Source: an uncultured Verrucomicrobiales bacterium
GTDB taxonomy: Bacteria > Verrucomicrobiota > Verrucomicrobiia > Verrucomicrobiales > DEV007
Assembly (NCBI GenBank): GCA_913058215.1
Contig: CAJXQE010000016.1
Coordinates: 1-38,086, forward strand
Reading direction: 5' to 3'
Length of the DNA stretch: 38,086 nucleotides
Shown: positions 8,356 through 17,024 of the stretch, piece by piece
Numbering within the stretch: the first letter of the stretch is position 1
Layout: each line of letters begins with the position of its first letter
Made by a program: the position numbers and the translations under genes
The notes under the pieces: generated by a model
Database searches by the model: none
Seen by the model: only the letters and a program-made list of their open reading frames with translations
Told to the model about the DNA's origin: nothing

Positions 8356-8958
8356 ATGAGTGACCCTATTGCAAACAGGACTTTGGAACTTGCCTGCACT
8401 GTTGGTGCTTTCGACGACGCTGTTGAAGCGCTCGAAGACGGAGCAAATGTGAATCATCAGGGAGGCGCTCCCCTCTTTCTGGCGATCATAAATCGTGACC
8501 GGGCAATTTTGACTCTTCTTCTCGACCACGAAGCAAGGTTTTCAGATTTTCTGCCAAAAAAGAAAGTGGCTCAAATCACTTCCCGCGAACAGTTGATTGA
8601 GGAACTCATCGCCTGCGCACCTCACAACCCGCGCGATGTAAAACCGGATCGCATTGAAGAGATTGATAGCGGCATTCGCGACCGTGGTGTCGGTTTTCTG
8701 CTCTCTGAAGTGGAATGGGACAACGCGACCCGCTTCCGCGACGCTCTTGATGCAATCGGAGCCGGCTCCAGTCATCGATGTGTTGCCGAGTTTCTCCAGT
8801 GGGCTCAGAGCGAACACGGCATGAATCGTGATGGGCTGGACGATTTCCTCAACTACAATGCGACAACGGTCGATGAGTATCGCGATCGCTATCTTACGAC
8901 CGGTGAAGATCTTGTCGCTCTCGCCAACGAGTATGTTGTCGACGATCAGGAGAACTGA
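8356..8958 (+). CDS. Ankyrin-repeat-like cytoplasmic protein
   Basis: A 200-residue protein without a signal peptide. Residues about 5-65 read as degenerate ankyrin repeats (LELACTVGAFDDAVEALEDGANVNHQ, split here as LELACTVGAFDDAV and EALEDGANVNHQ, then APLFLAIINRDRAILTLLLD). The remaining about 130 residues are helical and acidic with no domain I recognise. It probably acts through protein-protein contact. It has its own predicted promoter and is followed after 69 bases by the sanA-like gene. Confidence 0.75.
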   Translation: MSDPIANRTLELACTVGAFDDAVEALEDGANVNHQGGAPLFLAIINRDRAILTLLLDHEARFSDFLPKKKVAQITSREQLIEELIACAPHNPRDVKPDRIEEIDSGIRDRGVGFLLSEVEWDNATRFRDALDAIGAGSSHRCVAEFLQWAQSEHGMNRDGLDDFLNYNATTVDEYRDRYLTTGEDLVALANEYVVDDQEN

Positions 8959-9027
8959 GCTGGACGTCCGTCTCAATTTCTACAGCTCTCCTGAAAGACC
9001 GGGGCTTCGTATCGCGTATGCTCTCTT

Positions 9028-9714
9028 ATGCTAAAGAGTTTTGTATTGCACCCCGGATTCTTGAAATGGGCTGTCGCCCTCGCACTCATTGCCTTTCTCA
9101 CGGCAATAGTGCTGATCAATTATTCATCGCGAACCATTCGGATTTCAGCGGAGTCCCGTCTCTACGACAGCACCACTGATATACCGGAGCGGCATGTGGG
9201 CCTTGTCCTTGGATGTGCCAGAATCCTAGGCAACGGTCGTCCGAATCTGTATTTCAGTTTTCGCATCGATGCCGCGGCCGAACTGTATCACAGTGGCAAA
9301 TGCAGCTACCTGGTCGTAAGCGGAGACAATAGTCATGAGAACTACGACGAACCAAGCGATATGGCCGAAGCGCTGATGGAGAAAGGAGTCCCGGAGTCGA
9401 TGATCTACAAAGACTATGCCGGTTTTCGGACGCTGGATTCGGTGGTACGCTGCAAAGAGATCTTCGGCCAAACATCGATCACGATCGTCTCACAGCCTTT
9501 TCATAACTCCCGGGCAATCTACATCGCGAAGCAGAATGGCATCGATGCAATCGGTTTCAACGCCCGGAAGGTAGACCGCTACCGGGCAGTGAAAACCAAA
9601 ATCCGGGAAGAGCTAGCCAAGGTCAAAACAGTCCTCGATGCGAAAGTTCTCGGCACGGAGCCAAAGTTTCTAGGGCCAGCGATTGAAATCCCAGCGCCTT
9701 CCGAATCCAGTTAG
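9028..9714 (+). CDS. sanA: SanA/YdcF-type DUF218 envelope protein
   Basis: A 228-residue protein with one N-terminal membrane anchor (residues about 12-31) and a periplasmic DUF218 domain. The signature motifs match SanA closely: GLVLGCARILGNGRPN (58-73), the VVSGDN block at 96-101, DEPSDM at 107-112, DYAGFRTLDSVVRCKEIFG at 129-147, and SQPFHNSRAIYIA at 155-167. SanA in enterobacteria affects the envelope barrier (vancomycin sensitivity at high temperature). The biochemical activity is not established. It is the last gene of the plus-strand run and ends at a strong hairpin. Confidence 0.88.
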   Translation: MLKSFVLHPGFLKWAVALALIAFLTAIVLINYSSRTIRISAESRLYDSTTDIPERHVGLVLGCARILGNGRPNLYFSFRIDAAAELYHSGKCSYLVVSGDNSHENYDEPSDMAEALMEKGVPESMIYKDYAGFRTLDSVVRCKEIFGQTSITIVSQPFHNSRAIYIAKQNGIDAIGFNARKVDRYRAVKTKIREELAKVKTVLDAKVLGTEPKFLGPAIEIPAPSESS

Positions 9715-9724
9715 GCTTAAACAC

Positions 9725-9766
9725 AAAAATGGCGCTCCGAGGGATAATCCTCAAGGCGCCATTTTT
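9725..9766. terminator. Bidirectional intrinsic terminator between sanA and ftsZ
   Basis: An 11-base perfect inverted repeat (AAAAATGGCGC, 9725-9735; GCGCCATTTTT, 9756-9766) lies between two convergent genes. The A-run on one side and T-run on the other let it act in both directions. An inner GAGG/CCTC pairing can extend the stem. Confidence 0.85.
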
Positions 9767-9787
9767 ATAAATTAACAGACTTTCCTA

Positions 9788-11911
9788 TCAGCTCTTCTTC
9801 TTTCGAAGAAAGGTCGGAACATCAAGGTCTTCCCCATCGACAATGGTTGGATCCGTTTTCGCGAATCGCCCTTTGCCTGATGTCACTGGCTCCAACTGAA
9901 GCAACTCCTGTTGCTGCTTGGCCTCTTTTGACTGACCCAGTGCCGGTATCGCAGGCGGAACTGCGTCATCTTGAGTAGGAGGCAAATTAGGAGTAACCGG
10001 GCCAGCCGCAGGGACCTCCCCGGGATCACGGGTTTGAATCCGCCCGGTATTTCCGGAGGAAACAATTCTGGAAAGCGTAATCGTTTGCGCTGAATCCGTT
10101 GTGGCTTCAACTCTATCAACTCCTGGAGCATGGGCGGCGACTTCAGATTCAAGGTCAACCGCCTCATCCGGATTCCCCTGCTCTGGAACAAAAGGCGACA
10201 TTTTTACAGGCTCACGCTTAGCTACAGGGTCTTCCAGTTCAGAAGATTCATCGACAGGCTCCCCTGCTTCAACAGTAGTATCTGCGGCAGGCACTTCCGG
10301 AGACGGCGATCCTTGCAAGGGCGGTACTGGCTGCACTTCCTCTTGCGGCGCTATTGCAGCCTCAGGAACTTCTGATGCCTCCTGGACTGCTCGTGCAATA
10401 GGATTACTCAAGGATGGATCGTCATCCTCTTCCAAAGGCGCACCACCAGTGAGTGGTGACATCGCTGAGACACTCTCCATTGGCGGCGCATCCACCACCG
10501 ATTTCTTCGGCGCAACGACTTCTACCGGCTCGCGAGTTTCCCTTTCAGGAGCTGGAGCCACCGGTTCAATCACCGCTGCCTCCACAGGCGCTTCCGGGGG
10601 CACTGGCTCAATGTCTCCAGGTCCAGAATCACTTGCGGGAGCGACCGGCTCGGAAACAGCAGATCGCTCGTCATCAAGCTTTCCCGGCCCAGAAGCCTCT
10701 CCTGAAGCGGGCTGAATTGGCGCAACCGGAGCAGGACCGGGCGTAATCGGCTCGTAAACAGGCTGAGAAGAACTTGCAGGAGGAACACTGAAACCTGGCT
10801 GCACCAACTGCCCTGACTCGGCGGCAGACACTGCAGCGGCCAGAGGGGAAGCAGGAACGGGATCCGCAGGACTGGAAGCTGCCTGAACAAGTTCTTCCTG
10901 CTCTTCTTCAACATCAACTTCGACTTCCTCTTCATCTCCACCGATCGAACTAATCACGGTGACAGCAAGACTGTTCCCCAGACGGGGGTCGGTACCTGTT
11001 CCGAAAAGAACCTGAGTATCTGGCCCGATGTGCTTGGAAATTTCCTCCATTACGAGCTGCACTTCGAACAAGGTCATGGTGTCCCCACCGGAAACCTGAA
11101 CCAGGACGCTGCGCGCATTCTCGATCAATCTACCACGATCCAGCAATGGACATTTCAGGGCATGATCGACGGCTTCAAGAGAGCGGTTCTCCCCCTTGGC
11201 CTGGCCATAGCCAAAAAGACAACGCGACTTCTTGGAGTGAAGCGCGGAAAGTAAATCATCCATTCCAATGCGAATGATTCCGGGACGGAACACCACATTC
11301 ATCGTTGCACGGATCGCCTGACTGATGATCTTGTCAGCGGCCGCGAAAGCCTGAGTAACGCCGTCTTTTGGAACAATAAGTTCACCCATGCGATCGTTAT
11401 CGAAAGTCACAACGGCATTGGCGTATTTACCAATCAAATCAAGCGCAGAAGTGGCCTGAACCATCCGGCGCTCTCCCTCAAAAGTGAATGGCAAAGTCGC
11501 AAACACCACAAGAAAGACTCCTTCTTCTTTTGCGATGCGACAAACCTCAGGTGCGGCACCCGATCCGGTTCCGCCACCAAGCCCAACGCAAACAAAAACC
11601 ATTCGGCTGTCTTTTACCGCAGCCCTGATCTCATCAACAGCTTCGAGCGCAGCCTGCTTTCCAAGCTCTGGATCGCCACCGGTTCCCATCCCTTTCAAAA
11701 GAGTGGAACCCAATTGGATTTTCTCGCTCGAAACAGAGGTTGAAAGGGCTCTGACATCCGTATTGAGTGTGAGCAATTCCGCTTCGTCGCTGCCCTCGAG
11801 AGCCATCCTGTCGAGGACATTGGCTCCGGAACCGCCTACTCCGATCACCTTGACTCCGAGGCTGGTATCGCCCGAAATCTCGGCTTGGTCTTCTTCGTTG
11901 TACTCAATCAT
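9788..11911 (-). CDS. ftsZ: Cell division protein FtsZ with very long C-terminal linker
   Basis: A 707-residue tubulin-like GTPase that forms the division ring. The core (about residues 18-325) has VIGVGGSGANVLDRM (22-36), the GTP-binding GGGTGSG at 112-118, and LPFTFEGERRM at 140-150. The T7 loop region, aligned by eye to E. coli, reads RPGIIRIGMDDL at 209-220 where the canonical form is NxDFxD. Only the catalytic-position aspartate (D219) is kept. About 370 residues of Pro/Glu/Ala/Val/Ser-rich linker follow, then the conserved C-terminal peptide DVPTFLRKKKS, which normally binds FtsA and the membrane tethers. Usual length is 380-450. It is the last gene of the wall/division cluster, 69 bases after ftsA. 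Confidence 0.96.
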   Translation of the reverse strand: MIEYNEEDQAEISGDTSLGVKVIGVGGSGANVLDRMALEGSDEAELLTLNTDVRALSTSVSSEKIQLGSTLLKGMGTGGDPELGKQAALEAVDEIRAAVKDSRMVFVCVGLGGGTGSGAAPEVCRIAKEEGVFLVVFATLPFTFEGERRMVQATSALDLIGKYANAVVTFDNDRMGELIVPKDGVTQAFAAADKIISQAIRATMNVVFRPGIIRIGMDDLLSALHSKKSRCLFGYGQAKGENRSLEAVDHALKCPLLDRGRLIENARSVLVQVSGGDTMTLFEVQLVMEEISKHIGPDTQVLFGTGTDPRLGNSLAVTVISSIGGDEEEVEVDVEEEQEELVQAASSPADPVPASPLAAAVSAAESGQLVQPGFSVPPASSSQPVYEPITPGPAPVAPIQPASGEASGPGKLDDERSAVSEPVAPASDSGPGDIEPVPPEAPVEAAVIEPVAPAPERETREPVEVVAPKKSVVDAPPMESVSAMSPLTGGAPLEEDDDPSLSNPIARAVQEASEVPEAAIAPQEEVQPVPPLQGSPSPEVPAADTTVEAGEPVDESSELEDPVAKREPVKMSPFVPEQGNPDEAVDLESEVAAHAPGVDRVEATTDSAQTITLSRIVSSGNTGRIQTRDPGEVPAAGPVTPNLPPTQDDAVPPAIPALGQSKEAKQQQELLQLEPVTSGKGRFAKTDPTIVDGEDLDVPTFLRKKKS

Positions 11912-11980
11912 GACGTCACTTGGGTTTTATGTCTATAGGGGAAATTTAGCAGACAGGTATCTAACACTAACAGCAGAATA

Positions 11981-13186
11981 CTAGCCTCCGCCAAAAAGTT
12001 TTTCGAATTTTTTTCCAAATTTTGAAAGTGGTCCCGATTTCGGTCGCTGCTCATCGAGCAACTGGGCATAACGAATCAGACCAACAGGGGTCGCATATTG
12101 CGGGTTTTCAAACAAGGCTGACGGGCCGCTCATGCTTTCCGAACTCCCGCGGGAGACAGGAACCTCAAAAATCTCTTCAGCAAGAGAATCGATACCTTTC
12201 ATTAAACTGGATCCGCCAGTCAAAAAGATTCCTTTCCCCAGCTTCTCCAGCAGTCCTTTTTCACGAAGCGAATCTGCGATCACCGACAACAACTCGGTCA
12301 CCCGTGCGTTCATGATTTGATTCAACAACTCCTGCTCAACCTTCCTGCCGCTCTCCCCTTCCACTGCAATCTCCCGCTGATCGATATTCTCCAGAGAAGC
12401 GCTCCCATGGGTCACTTTCAACTTCTCAGCCCGCGCGAGTGGAATTTTCAACACCAACGCGATGTCATTGGTGATGTGATCCCCGCCTACGCCAATGCAA
12501 CCGCTAGCCTGGACAGCACCATCCACAAAGCAGATGTAGTCCGTGGTACCTCCTCCAATATCAATAAGCAGCGCTCCCTCAGCCTTGCACTCGCGATTAA
12601 GAACAACCTGAGCTGCCGCCACCGGCGAAAAAACAATATCCTCCACTTCCAAAGGGACTTCGCGCACACACTTGATTGCATTCTGAATGCGCGTCTTCAC
12701 TCCGTGAATAATGTGGTAATCCGCCTCCAGCTTCTGACCCAACATCCCCAGCGGGTTCAGAACTTTCTCCTGACCATCCACGTAGTAATGCTGGATAATC
12801 GAATGAATGTAGCCGTTCTCTCTCGGGATTGAAACGTCACGGGCGATCTTCTTAACTTCCTCAAGATCTTCCGGGGAAATCTCCATATCCTCGTCGCCCA
12901 CCCGAATCGTTCCACGATTGTTGAGGCTCTCGACATGGGAACCGGTCACAGCAAGGAAAACCGTATTCACTTCGACATCGCTACGCTCCTCTGCACGAAT
13001 CAAGGCGTCGTGCAGGCAGGTCTGAACGGTCTCACTGTCCACAATTTCGCCTTTCCGCACTCCGGCAGAAGGATGTTGACCGACGCCAAGGATCTTGATA
13101 GCGCCGTCGTCGCGCACCTCTCCAACGACCATACACACTTTTGATGTGCCGATCTCAAGACCTACATAAATGTTTGAAACTCCCAT
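11981..13186 (-). CDS. ftsA: Cell division protein FtsA
   Basis: A 401-residue actin-like ATPase that tethers FtsZ to the membrane. It begins YVGLEIGTSKVCMVVGEV (phosphate-1 loop, about residues 7-24). It has the FtsA-specific 1C subdomain (about 80-165, with HSIIQHYYVDGQ) and the phosphate-2 loop LLIDIGGGTTD at 206-216. A third motif, FLTGGSSLMKGI, is near residue 320. The C-terminus SKFGKKFEKLFGGG is a short amphipathic membrane-targeting helix, as in other FtsA proteins. Length is normal. It starts 24 bases after the ftsQ stop. Confidence 0.97.
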   Translation of the reverse strand: MGVSNIYVGLEIGTSKVCMVVGEVRDDGAIKILGVGQHPSAGVRKGEIVDSETVQTCLHDALIRAEERSDVEVNTVFLAVTGSHVESLNNRGTIRVGDEDMEISPEDLEEVKKIARDVSIPRENGYIHSIIQHYYVDGQEKVLNPLGMLGQKLEADYHIIHGVKTRIQNAIKCVREVPLEVEDIVFSPVAAAQVVLNRECKAEGALLIDIGGGTTDYICFVDGAVQASGCIGVGGDHITNDIALVLKIPLARAEKLKVTHGSASLENIDQREIAVEGESGRKVEQELLNQIMNARVTELLSVIADSLREKGLLEKLGKGIFLTGGSSLMKGIDSLAEEIFEVPVSRGSSESMSGPSALFENPQYATPVGLIRYAQLLDEQRPKSGPLSKFGKKFEKLFGGG

Positions 13187-13210
13187 TAAAATTTAGGGGA
13201 TATTGATATT

Positions 13211-14248
13211 CTAGCCCCCTTCTAGGATAGATCGCAAGTGTTTTTGCTCTTCTAATTCCCCGCTGCTGATTGCTTCTGCCTCATTTTCGACCGGAGTTGT
13301 ATCGTCCGGTTGCAAGGCGGAAGCGTCAACCCCCTCTGCAAACGTCACTGGGATATTTTTCATAACAACAAGGTTTACAGTGGCCAACTGGAGTGACCGA
13401 AGGCGCATCTTTTTGACGATGTGATGTAGATCAAGCATTCCACGATCAATATCGTTCATAGCAAAAGAGGCAATCATTCCATCCCGGTAGACGCAATCGA
13501 GCGACCATTCCGTCACAATTCTTACTTCAACGACTTCCAAACCCATTCCTCCAAAAGTCTTCTCGCTGAGATTAATCAATTCAATTGCTCGTCCAATTGC
13601 CTCAGATTGGAGGATCGATCCTTCTGCCGGCCGGGCAATTTTCAGAGCTTCAATAACAGGAAGCCTTTTCATCCCCTCATGAAGCTCGAGACAACGAAAG
13701 ACATTACCTTTCTCATCCAGCAGGTATCCGCGTTCAACATTCATTGGACGAATCCCCTGAGGCGGACACGACAACCAGGCAACAGGAACATGCTCTTTAA
13801 CCCGAATCTCCAGGCGATCAGGAAGCTCTCTCGACACTTCTGCTTTAGCGACATTCGGGAGCCCTTCAATCTTCTTACGAACGATTTCCAAATCCAGCTC
13901 CATCAAGTCCATTCCTGAAACCACTCCCCCAGTCTCTGCAATATTGGATTCTGACAAATCACCGTCTGTCGCAATGACAAGCCGGGTCAGCTTGAAATCG
14001 CGGCTCTCAAAAAAGATTCGGTCGTATCCCCACTTCGCAGCAAAAGGAAGCGCGCCGAGGACACCCATAACTAAAAGAGTTTTCACCAACACGCGGCTTC
14101 GGGTTTTCCGCTGCTTGCGCTGACCGGTATTGGTCAAGACATTGGCATTAAGTTGATGCGACTGCCACTGATCGACAACCGCAGGCCGACATCGCGTCAG
14201 GAGGCCTTTCTTTTTTTTGCGGGATTTGGTCGATCGAATTATTCGCAT
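13211..14248 (-). CDS. ftsQ: Cell division protein FtsQ/DivIB
   Basis: A 345-residue bitopic divisome protein. The cytoplasmic N-terminus is long and basic (residues 1-52). A single membrane helix at about 53-72 is followed by the POTRA domain (about 84-153: FKLTRLVIATDG, LPNVAKAEVSRELPDRLEI) and the FtsQ beta domain (PVAWLS to the LHHIVKKM region). An acidic tail rich in Glu closes the protein. Its start overlaps the ddl stop by one base (TAATG). Position between ddl and ftsA is the classic dcw order. Confidence 0.92.
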   Translation of the reverse strand: MRIIRSTKSRKKKKGLLTRCRPAVVDQWQSHQLNANVLTNTGQRKQRKTRSRVLVKTLLVMGVLGALPFAAKWGYDRIFFESRDFKLTRLVIATDGDLSESNIAETGGVVSGMDLMELDLEIVRKKIEGLPNVAKAEVSRELPDRLEIRVKEHVPVAWLSCPPQGIRPMNVERGYLLDEKGNVFRCLELHEGMKRLPVIEALKIARPAEGSILQSEAIGRAIELINLSEKTFGGMGLEVVEVRIVTEWSLDCVYRDGMIASFAMNDIDRGMLDLHHIVKKMRLRSLQLATVNLVVMKNIPVTFAEGVDASALQPDDTTPVENEAEAISSGELEEQKHLRSILEGG

Positions 14249-15171
14249 TAAGCGAAATTTAACGAAAGTTTAATAATTTTCAAACAAAGACTCGCATAAT
14301 CGATACCTGCCGCCTGAGCTGCTTTTGGCAATAAACTGGACTCAGTCATGCCTGGAATCGTATTCACCTCCAACACAAACGGCTCATTATCAGCGCCTTG
14401 CAGAAGAATGTCAGCTCGTGAATAGACCTCAATCCCGAGAGATTGATGGGCTTTAAGCGCTTCTCGCTGAACACGCTCCGTTATACTTTTTTCGAGATCA
14501 GCCGGGCAAAAGTAGTCAGTTCCGCCGTCACCTGTCATCCAGGGATACTTATTGCTGATGTCATAGAAACCCGATCTTGGTTGGATATGAACGATCGGAA
14601 ACACCTCATCGCCTAGGATTCCAACGGTCAATTCTTTGCCCGTGATCAGTTGCTCGACGAGAATGTCATCACTGTATTTCCCGGCATCGTCGATCGCAAC
14701 GGCCCACTCCTCTTCCGTGTGAACCAGATGAACTCCAACACTGGAACCTTCGCGGGGCGGCTTGACCACACAGGGCAATCCGATGGGATTTTCAGTTCCA
14801 CTTTTCAGATTGATCACGGCAGATGCCGGGGTCACAACACCTGCATCGATAAAAGCCTTTTTGCTGTCCACTTTATCAAAGGCGATCCGCGAACTGATTT
14901 CGCGTGCACCGGTATAGGGAATGCCTCGCTTCTCCATTTCCGCCTGAAGCCCTCCGTCCTCACCGTAAGTTCCGTGAATCACATTGAAACCAATATCGGT
15001 GTCGGTCGGCAATTCAAAATTCGAATCTTTGACGTCAACAAGAGTCACTTTTCCGACTTTTCCTTCCAGAGCGCCTACCACTCCTTTGGCTGAAGCCATC
15101 GACACTTCACGCTCAGATCCCGGTCCTCCAGCGAGGACGGCGACGTGCATTTTTTCAATCTCTTTGCTCAT
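14248..15171 (-). CDS. ddl: D-alanine--D-alanine ligase
   Basis: A 307-residue ATP-grasp enzyme that joins two D-alanines for the peptidoglycan stem peptide. Motifs seen: GGPGSEREVSMASA (15-28), FNVIHGTYGEDGGLQ, the ATP-grasp lysines in CVVKPPREGSSVGV, ILVEQLITGKELTVGIL, and the metal-binding FVLEVNTIPGMTESSL near the C-terminus. Length is typical of the short (DdlB-type) ligases. The stop overlaps the ftsQ start (TAATG), so the two are translationally coupled. The upstream GNAT gene is 94 bases away. Confidence 0.96.
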   Translation of the reverse strand: MSKEIEKMHVAVLAGGPGSEREVSMASAKGVVGALEGKVGKVTLVDVKDSNFELPTDTDIGFNVIHGTYGEDGGLQAEMEKRGIPYTGAREISSRIAFDKVDSKKAFIDAGVVTPASAVINLKSGTENPIGLPCVVKPPREGSSVGVHLVHTEEEWAVAIDDAGKYSDDILVEQLITGKELTVGILGDEVFPIVHIQPRSGFYDISNKYPWMTGDGGTDYFCPADLEKSITERVQREALKAHQSLGIEVYSRADILLQGADNEPFVLEVNTIPGMTESSLLPKAAQAAGIDYASLCLKIIKLSLNFA

Positions 15172-15265
15172 AGATAATTGTTGGATTGTTAACCGCTCGT
15201 TTCAACAGGGTGAGACCAACGATCAAACAGGGTTAGCTCTTCCCTCTCCTCTTTTCCAGCAGGAT

Positions 15266-15715
15266 TTAATCACTCGGCAAATCCGGGTCCCGGAGAGGCG
15301 CCAAATTCCACGCGCGCGGATGGTGAGTGAATCCGATTTTCGGATAGTATTCGTTGGCAAGCGGAGCGGAAAGCAGAGTAATCATACAGGTTGGCTCCAG
15401 ATGAATACGGGTCTGCTCGATCAATTCTTTCCCGATTCCCAATTTTTGAAAATCCTGGTGCACCGCCAGATCGGCAAGATATGCCACATAGGAAAAATCA
15501 GTCAGACTGCGGGCAATTCCGATCAGCTCATCATCACTCCAGGCCGTGATGATCAGGTCGGCCTTGTCCAACATCGCCTGCATCACTTTACGGTTCTGCA
15601 TGGGCCTCCTCTCGCCCAAAGTGGAGGCCGTAAAAAGGGCAAGGACCTGATCTAAATCAAGGCCCTCATTCCCCTTTCGATACGAAATTGAATTAGTCTT
15701 CGTTGATTTTGGCAT
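15266..15715 (-). CDS. GNAT-family N-acetyltransferase
   Basis: The frame is open to 15763, but the ATG at 15713-15715 is chosen, giving 149 residues. The longer form would overlap the preceding gene by about 70 bases; this start overlaps it by 23. The GNAT acetyl-CoA-binding motif A is clear: YLADLAVHQDFQKLGIGKEL, with QKLGIG at residues 90-95. A C-terminal EYYPKIGFTHHPRAW segment is typical of motif B. The substrate is unknown; it lies inside the wall/division cluster between a Pro-rich protein and ddl. Confidence 0.88.
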   Translation of the reverse strand: MPKSTKTNSISYRKGNEGLDLDQVLALFTASTLGERRPMQNRKVMQAMLDKADLIITAWSDDELIGIARSLTDFSYVAYLADLAVHQDFQKLGIGKELIEQTRIHLEPTCMITLLSAPLANEYYPKIGFTHHPRAWNLAPLRDPDLPSD

Positions 15716-16982
15716 TGATTCCTTCAGCGACGTCACGGGCCATTCGCACCATGTCGTCGTCACTTACACCGAGATCCCACTCTCCGCACCAGGTATCCCA
15801 AAGGACGGAAGGCCAGGAAGCCTCATTCATGCTTCCGGGTACAGGAGCCATTCGTCGACATTCTCCAGCTTCAATCCGGGTGCGATCTTCACCATCAAAG
15901 TCCAAATATTTGCAGGTACGGCAACTGACTTCCTCCATGCTCAGAGCTGCTGCATCTTCAGTCGGCATCAATGAGCGAAGATCTCGAGTCGGAGCAGCGA
16001 CAGGTGCCGGCATCATCGTTGTTCCATAAGGCTGAACTGGAGCTTGTGCTGGCTCGATAGGAGCAATGTCTTCTACAACTTGTGCTACTGGTGTTGGAGC
16101 TGGCTCAGCTTGCAAAGGTGCAGGTTCTGCGACTTTCTCGAGCGGTGCTACTACTTCTGCGATCGGAGCAGGTGCTTCAGCAACTGGCGCTTCTGTTTCG
16201 ACAGGCGCAGCTTCTGTAACAGGGGCCGTTGCAGGAACTGATTCCACAGCGCCAAGCGGCGCAGGTGATGCCGCAGCCACAGGATCCGCAGCTGGCTGCG
16301 GCTGGATCTCGTGGTCCTGGGTAGATGCAACTTCAGCCGGCAAGGACTCTGAAACAGACGCTTGGCTGACTTCTGGTTCTGCAATGATCGGGGAAACGGG
16401 CTCCGGCGAAGCGGCTTGCGGCTCGACGGGTGCAGCTTGGGTCAAAGGAACAAATTCTTCCGTGCTTGCAGAGGCAACTGCTTCAGCTTCCACCGGTGGT
16501 TCCGAAGTAATTGCCGGAGTCGCAGCAGGTGGCATTTCAGCCTGAACTTCCACTTCCTCCGGATCGTCCGCAAACAGTACCCGGGGTGATGTCAGCACCT
16601 CAGTCGTGGCGAACGGATCTTTCTGAACAATAGGTTCATCAGGCGGACCGAACGGATCTTTCTGGACAATAGGTTCGATAATATTTTCTACAGGAGCCGT
16701 AGTTGCTGCTGCGACCGTTTCCGGAACTGGCTCGACCGGTGGAGCCACCGCAGGTGTGACCGCAGCCTGTGTTTGAACGGTTTGCTGAGCCGCCTGAACT
16801 TCCTGGGTAGCCCGCGGACTGATTCTACCTGCGGGAACTGAGTGATGAGAAATTCCACCAACCGTTGGGAGAGTCACCTCCACCTCTTCTTCAGGAGGAG
16901 GAGATTCAGTCGGCGGATCTGATGCCGTTGGTTGAGCAGCGGCGGGGGCAGCGGCGGGTGTTGCTGAGAATGGATTGTCCAT
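15693..16982 (-). CDS. Pro/Ala/Glu-rich protein with C-terminal four-cysteine domain
   Basis: A 429-residue protein with no signal peptide. Residues 1-330 are low complexity (Pro, Ala, Glu, Val), resembling the FtsZ linker encoded nearby. The C-terminal about 90 residues look folded and hold four cysteines: C354 and C357 (CRTC), C375 (GECRRMAPVP) and C399 (WCGEW). The pattern CxxC, ECRR, WCGE suggests a small metal-binding or redox domain. I recognise no named family. It lies 42 bases after murC-murB on the same strand and overlaps the following GNAT gene, so it is transcribed with the division genes. A structural or scaffolding role is inference. Confidence 0.85.
   Translation of the reverse strand: MDNPFSATPAAAPAAAQPTASDPPTESPPPEEEVEVTLPTVGGISHHSVPAGRISPRATQEVQAAQQTVQTQAAVTPAVAPPVEPVPETVAAATTAPVENIIEPIVQKDPFGPPDEPIVQKDPFATTEVLTSPRVLFADDPEEVEVQAEMPPAATPAITSEPPVEAEAVASASTEEFVPLTQAAPVEPQAASPEPVSPIIAEPEVSQASVSESLPAEVASTQDHEIQPQPAADPVAAASPAPLGAVESVPATAPVTEAAPVETEAPVAEAPAPIAEVVAPLEKVAEPAPLQAEPAPTPVAQVVEDIAPIEPAQAPVQPYGTTMMPAPVAAPTRDLRSLMPTEDAAALSMEEVSCRTCKYLDFDGEDRTRIEAGECRRMAPVPGSMNEASWPSVLWDTWCGEWDLGVSDDDMVRMARDVAEGINAKINED
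16610..16676. repeat. In-frame tandem repeat, 13 codons
   Basis: Two 28-base near-identical copies (16610-16637 and 16649-16676, one mismatch) are offset by 39 bases inside the Pro-rich gene. They encode EPIVQKDPFGPPD followed by EPIVQKDPFATTE. Confidence 0.85.
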
Positions 16983-17024
16983 GTTTCTGTTTCTTGCTTG
17001 GGTTTTTTGGGTGTTAAAAATTTA

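Noticed and set aside
10101..10715. 204-codon Ser/Thr/Gly-rich plus-strand ORF
   Set aside because: Antisense shadow of the Pro/Glu-rich FtsZ linker; composition is the complement of Pro/Ala codons.
16066..16545. 159-codon Ala/Gly/Ser-rich plus-strand ORF
   Set aside because: Antisense shadow of the Pro/Ala-rich gene at 15693-16982.
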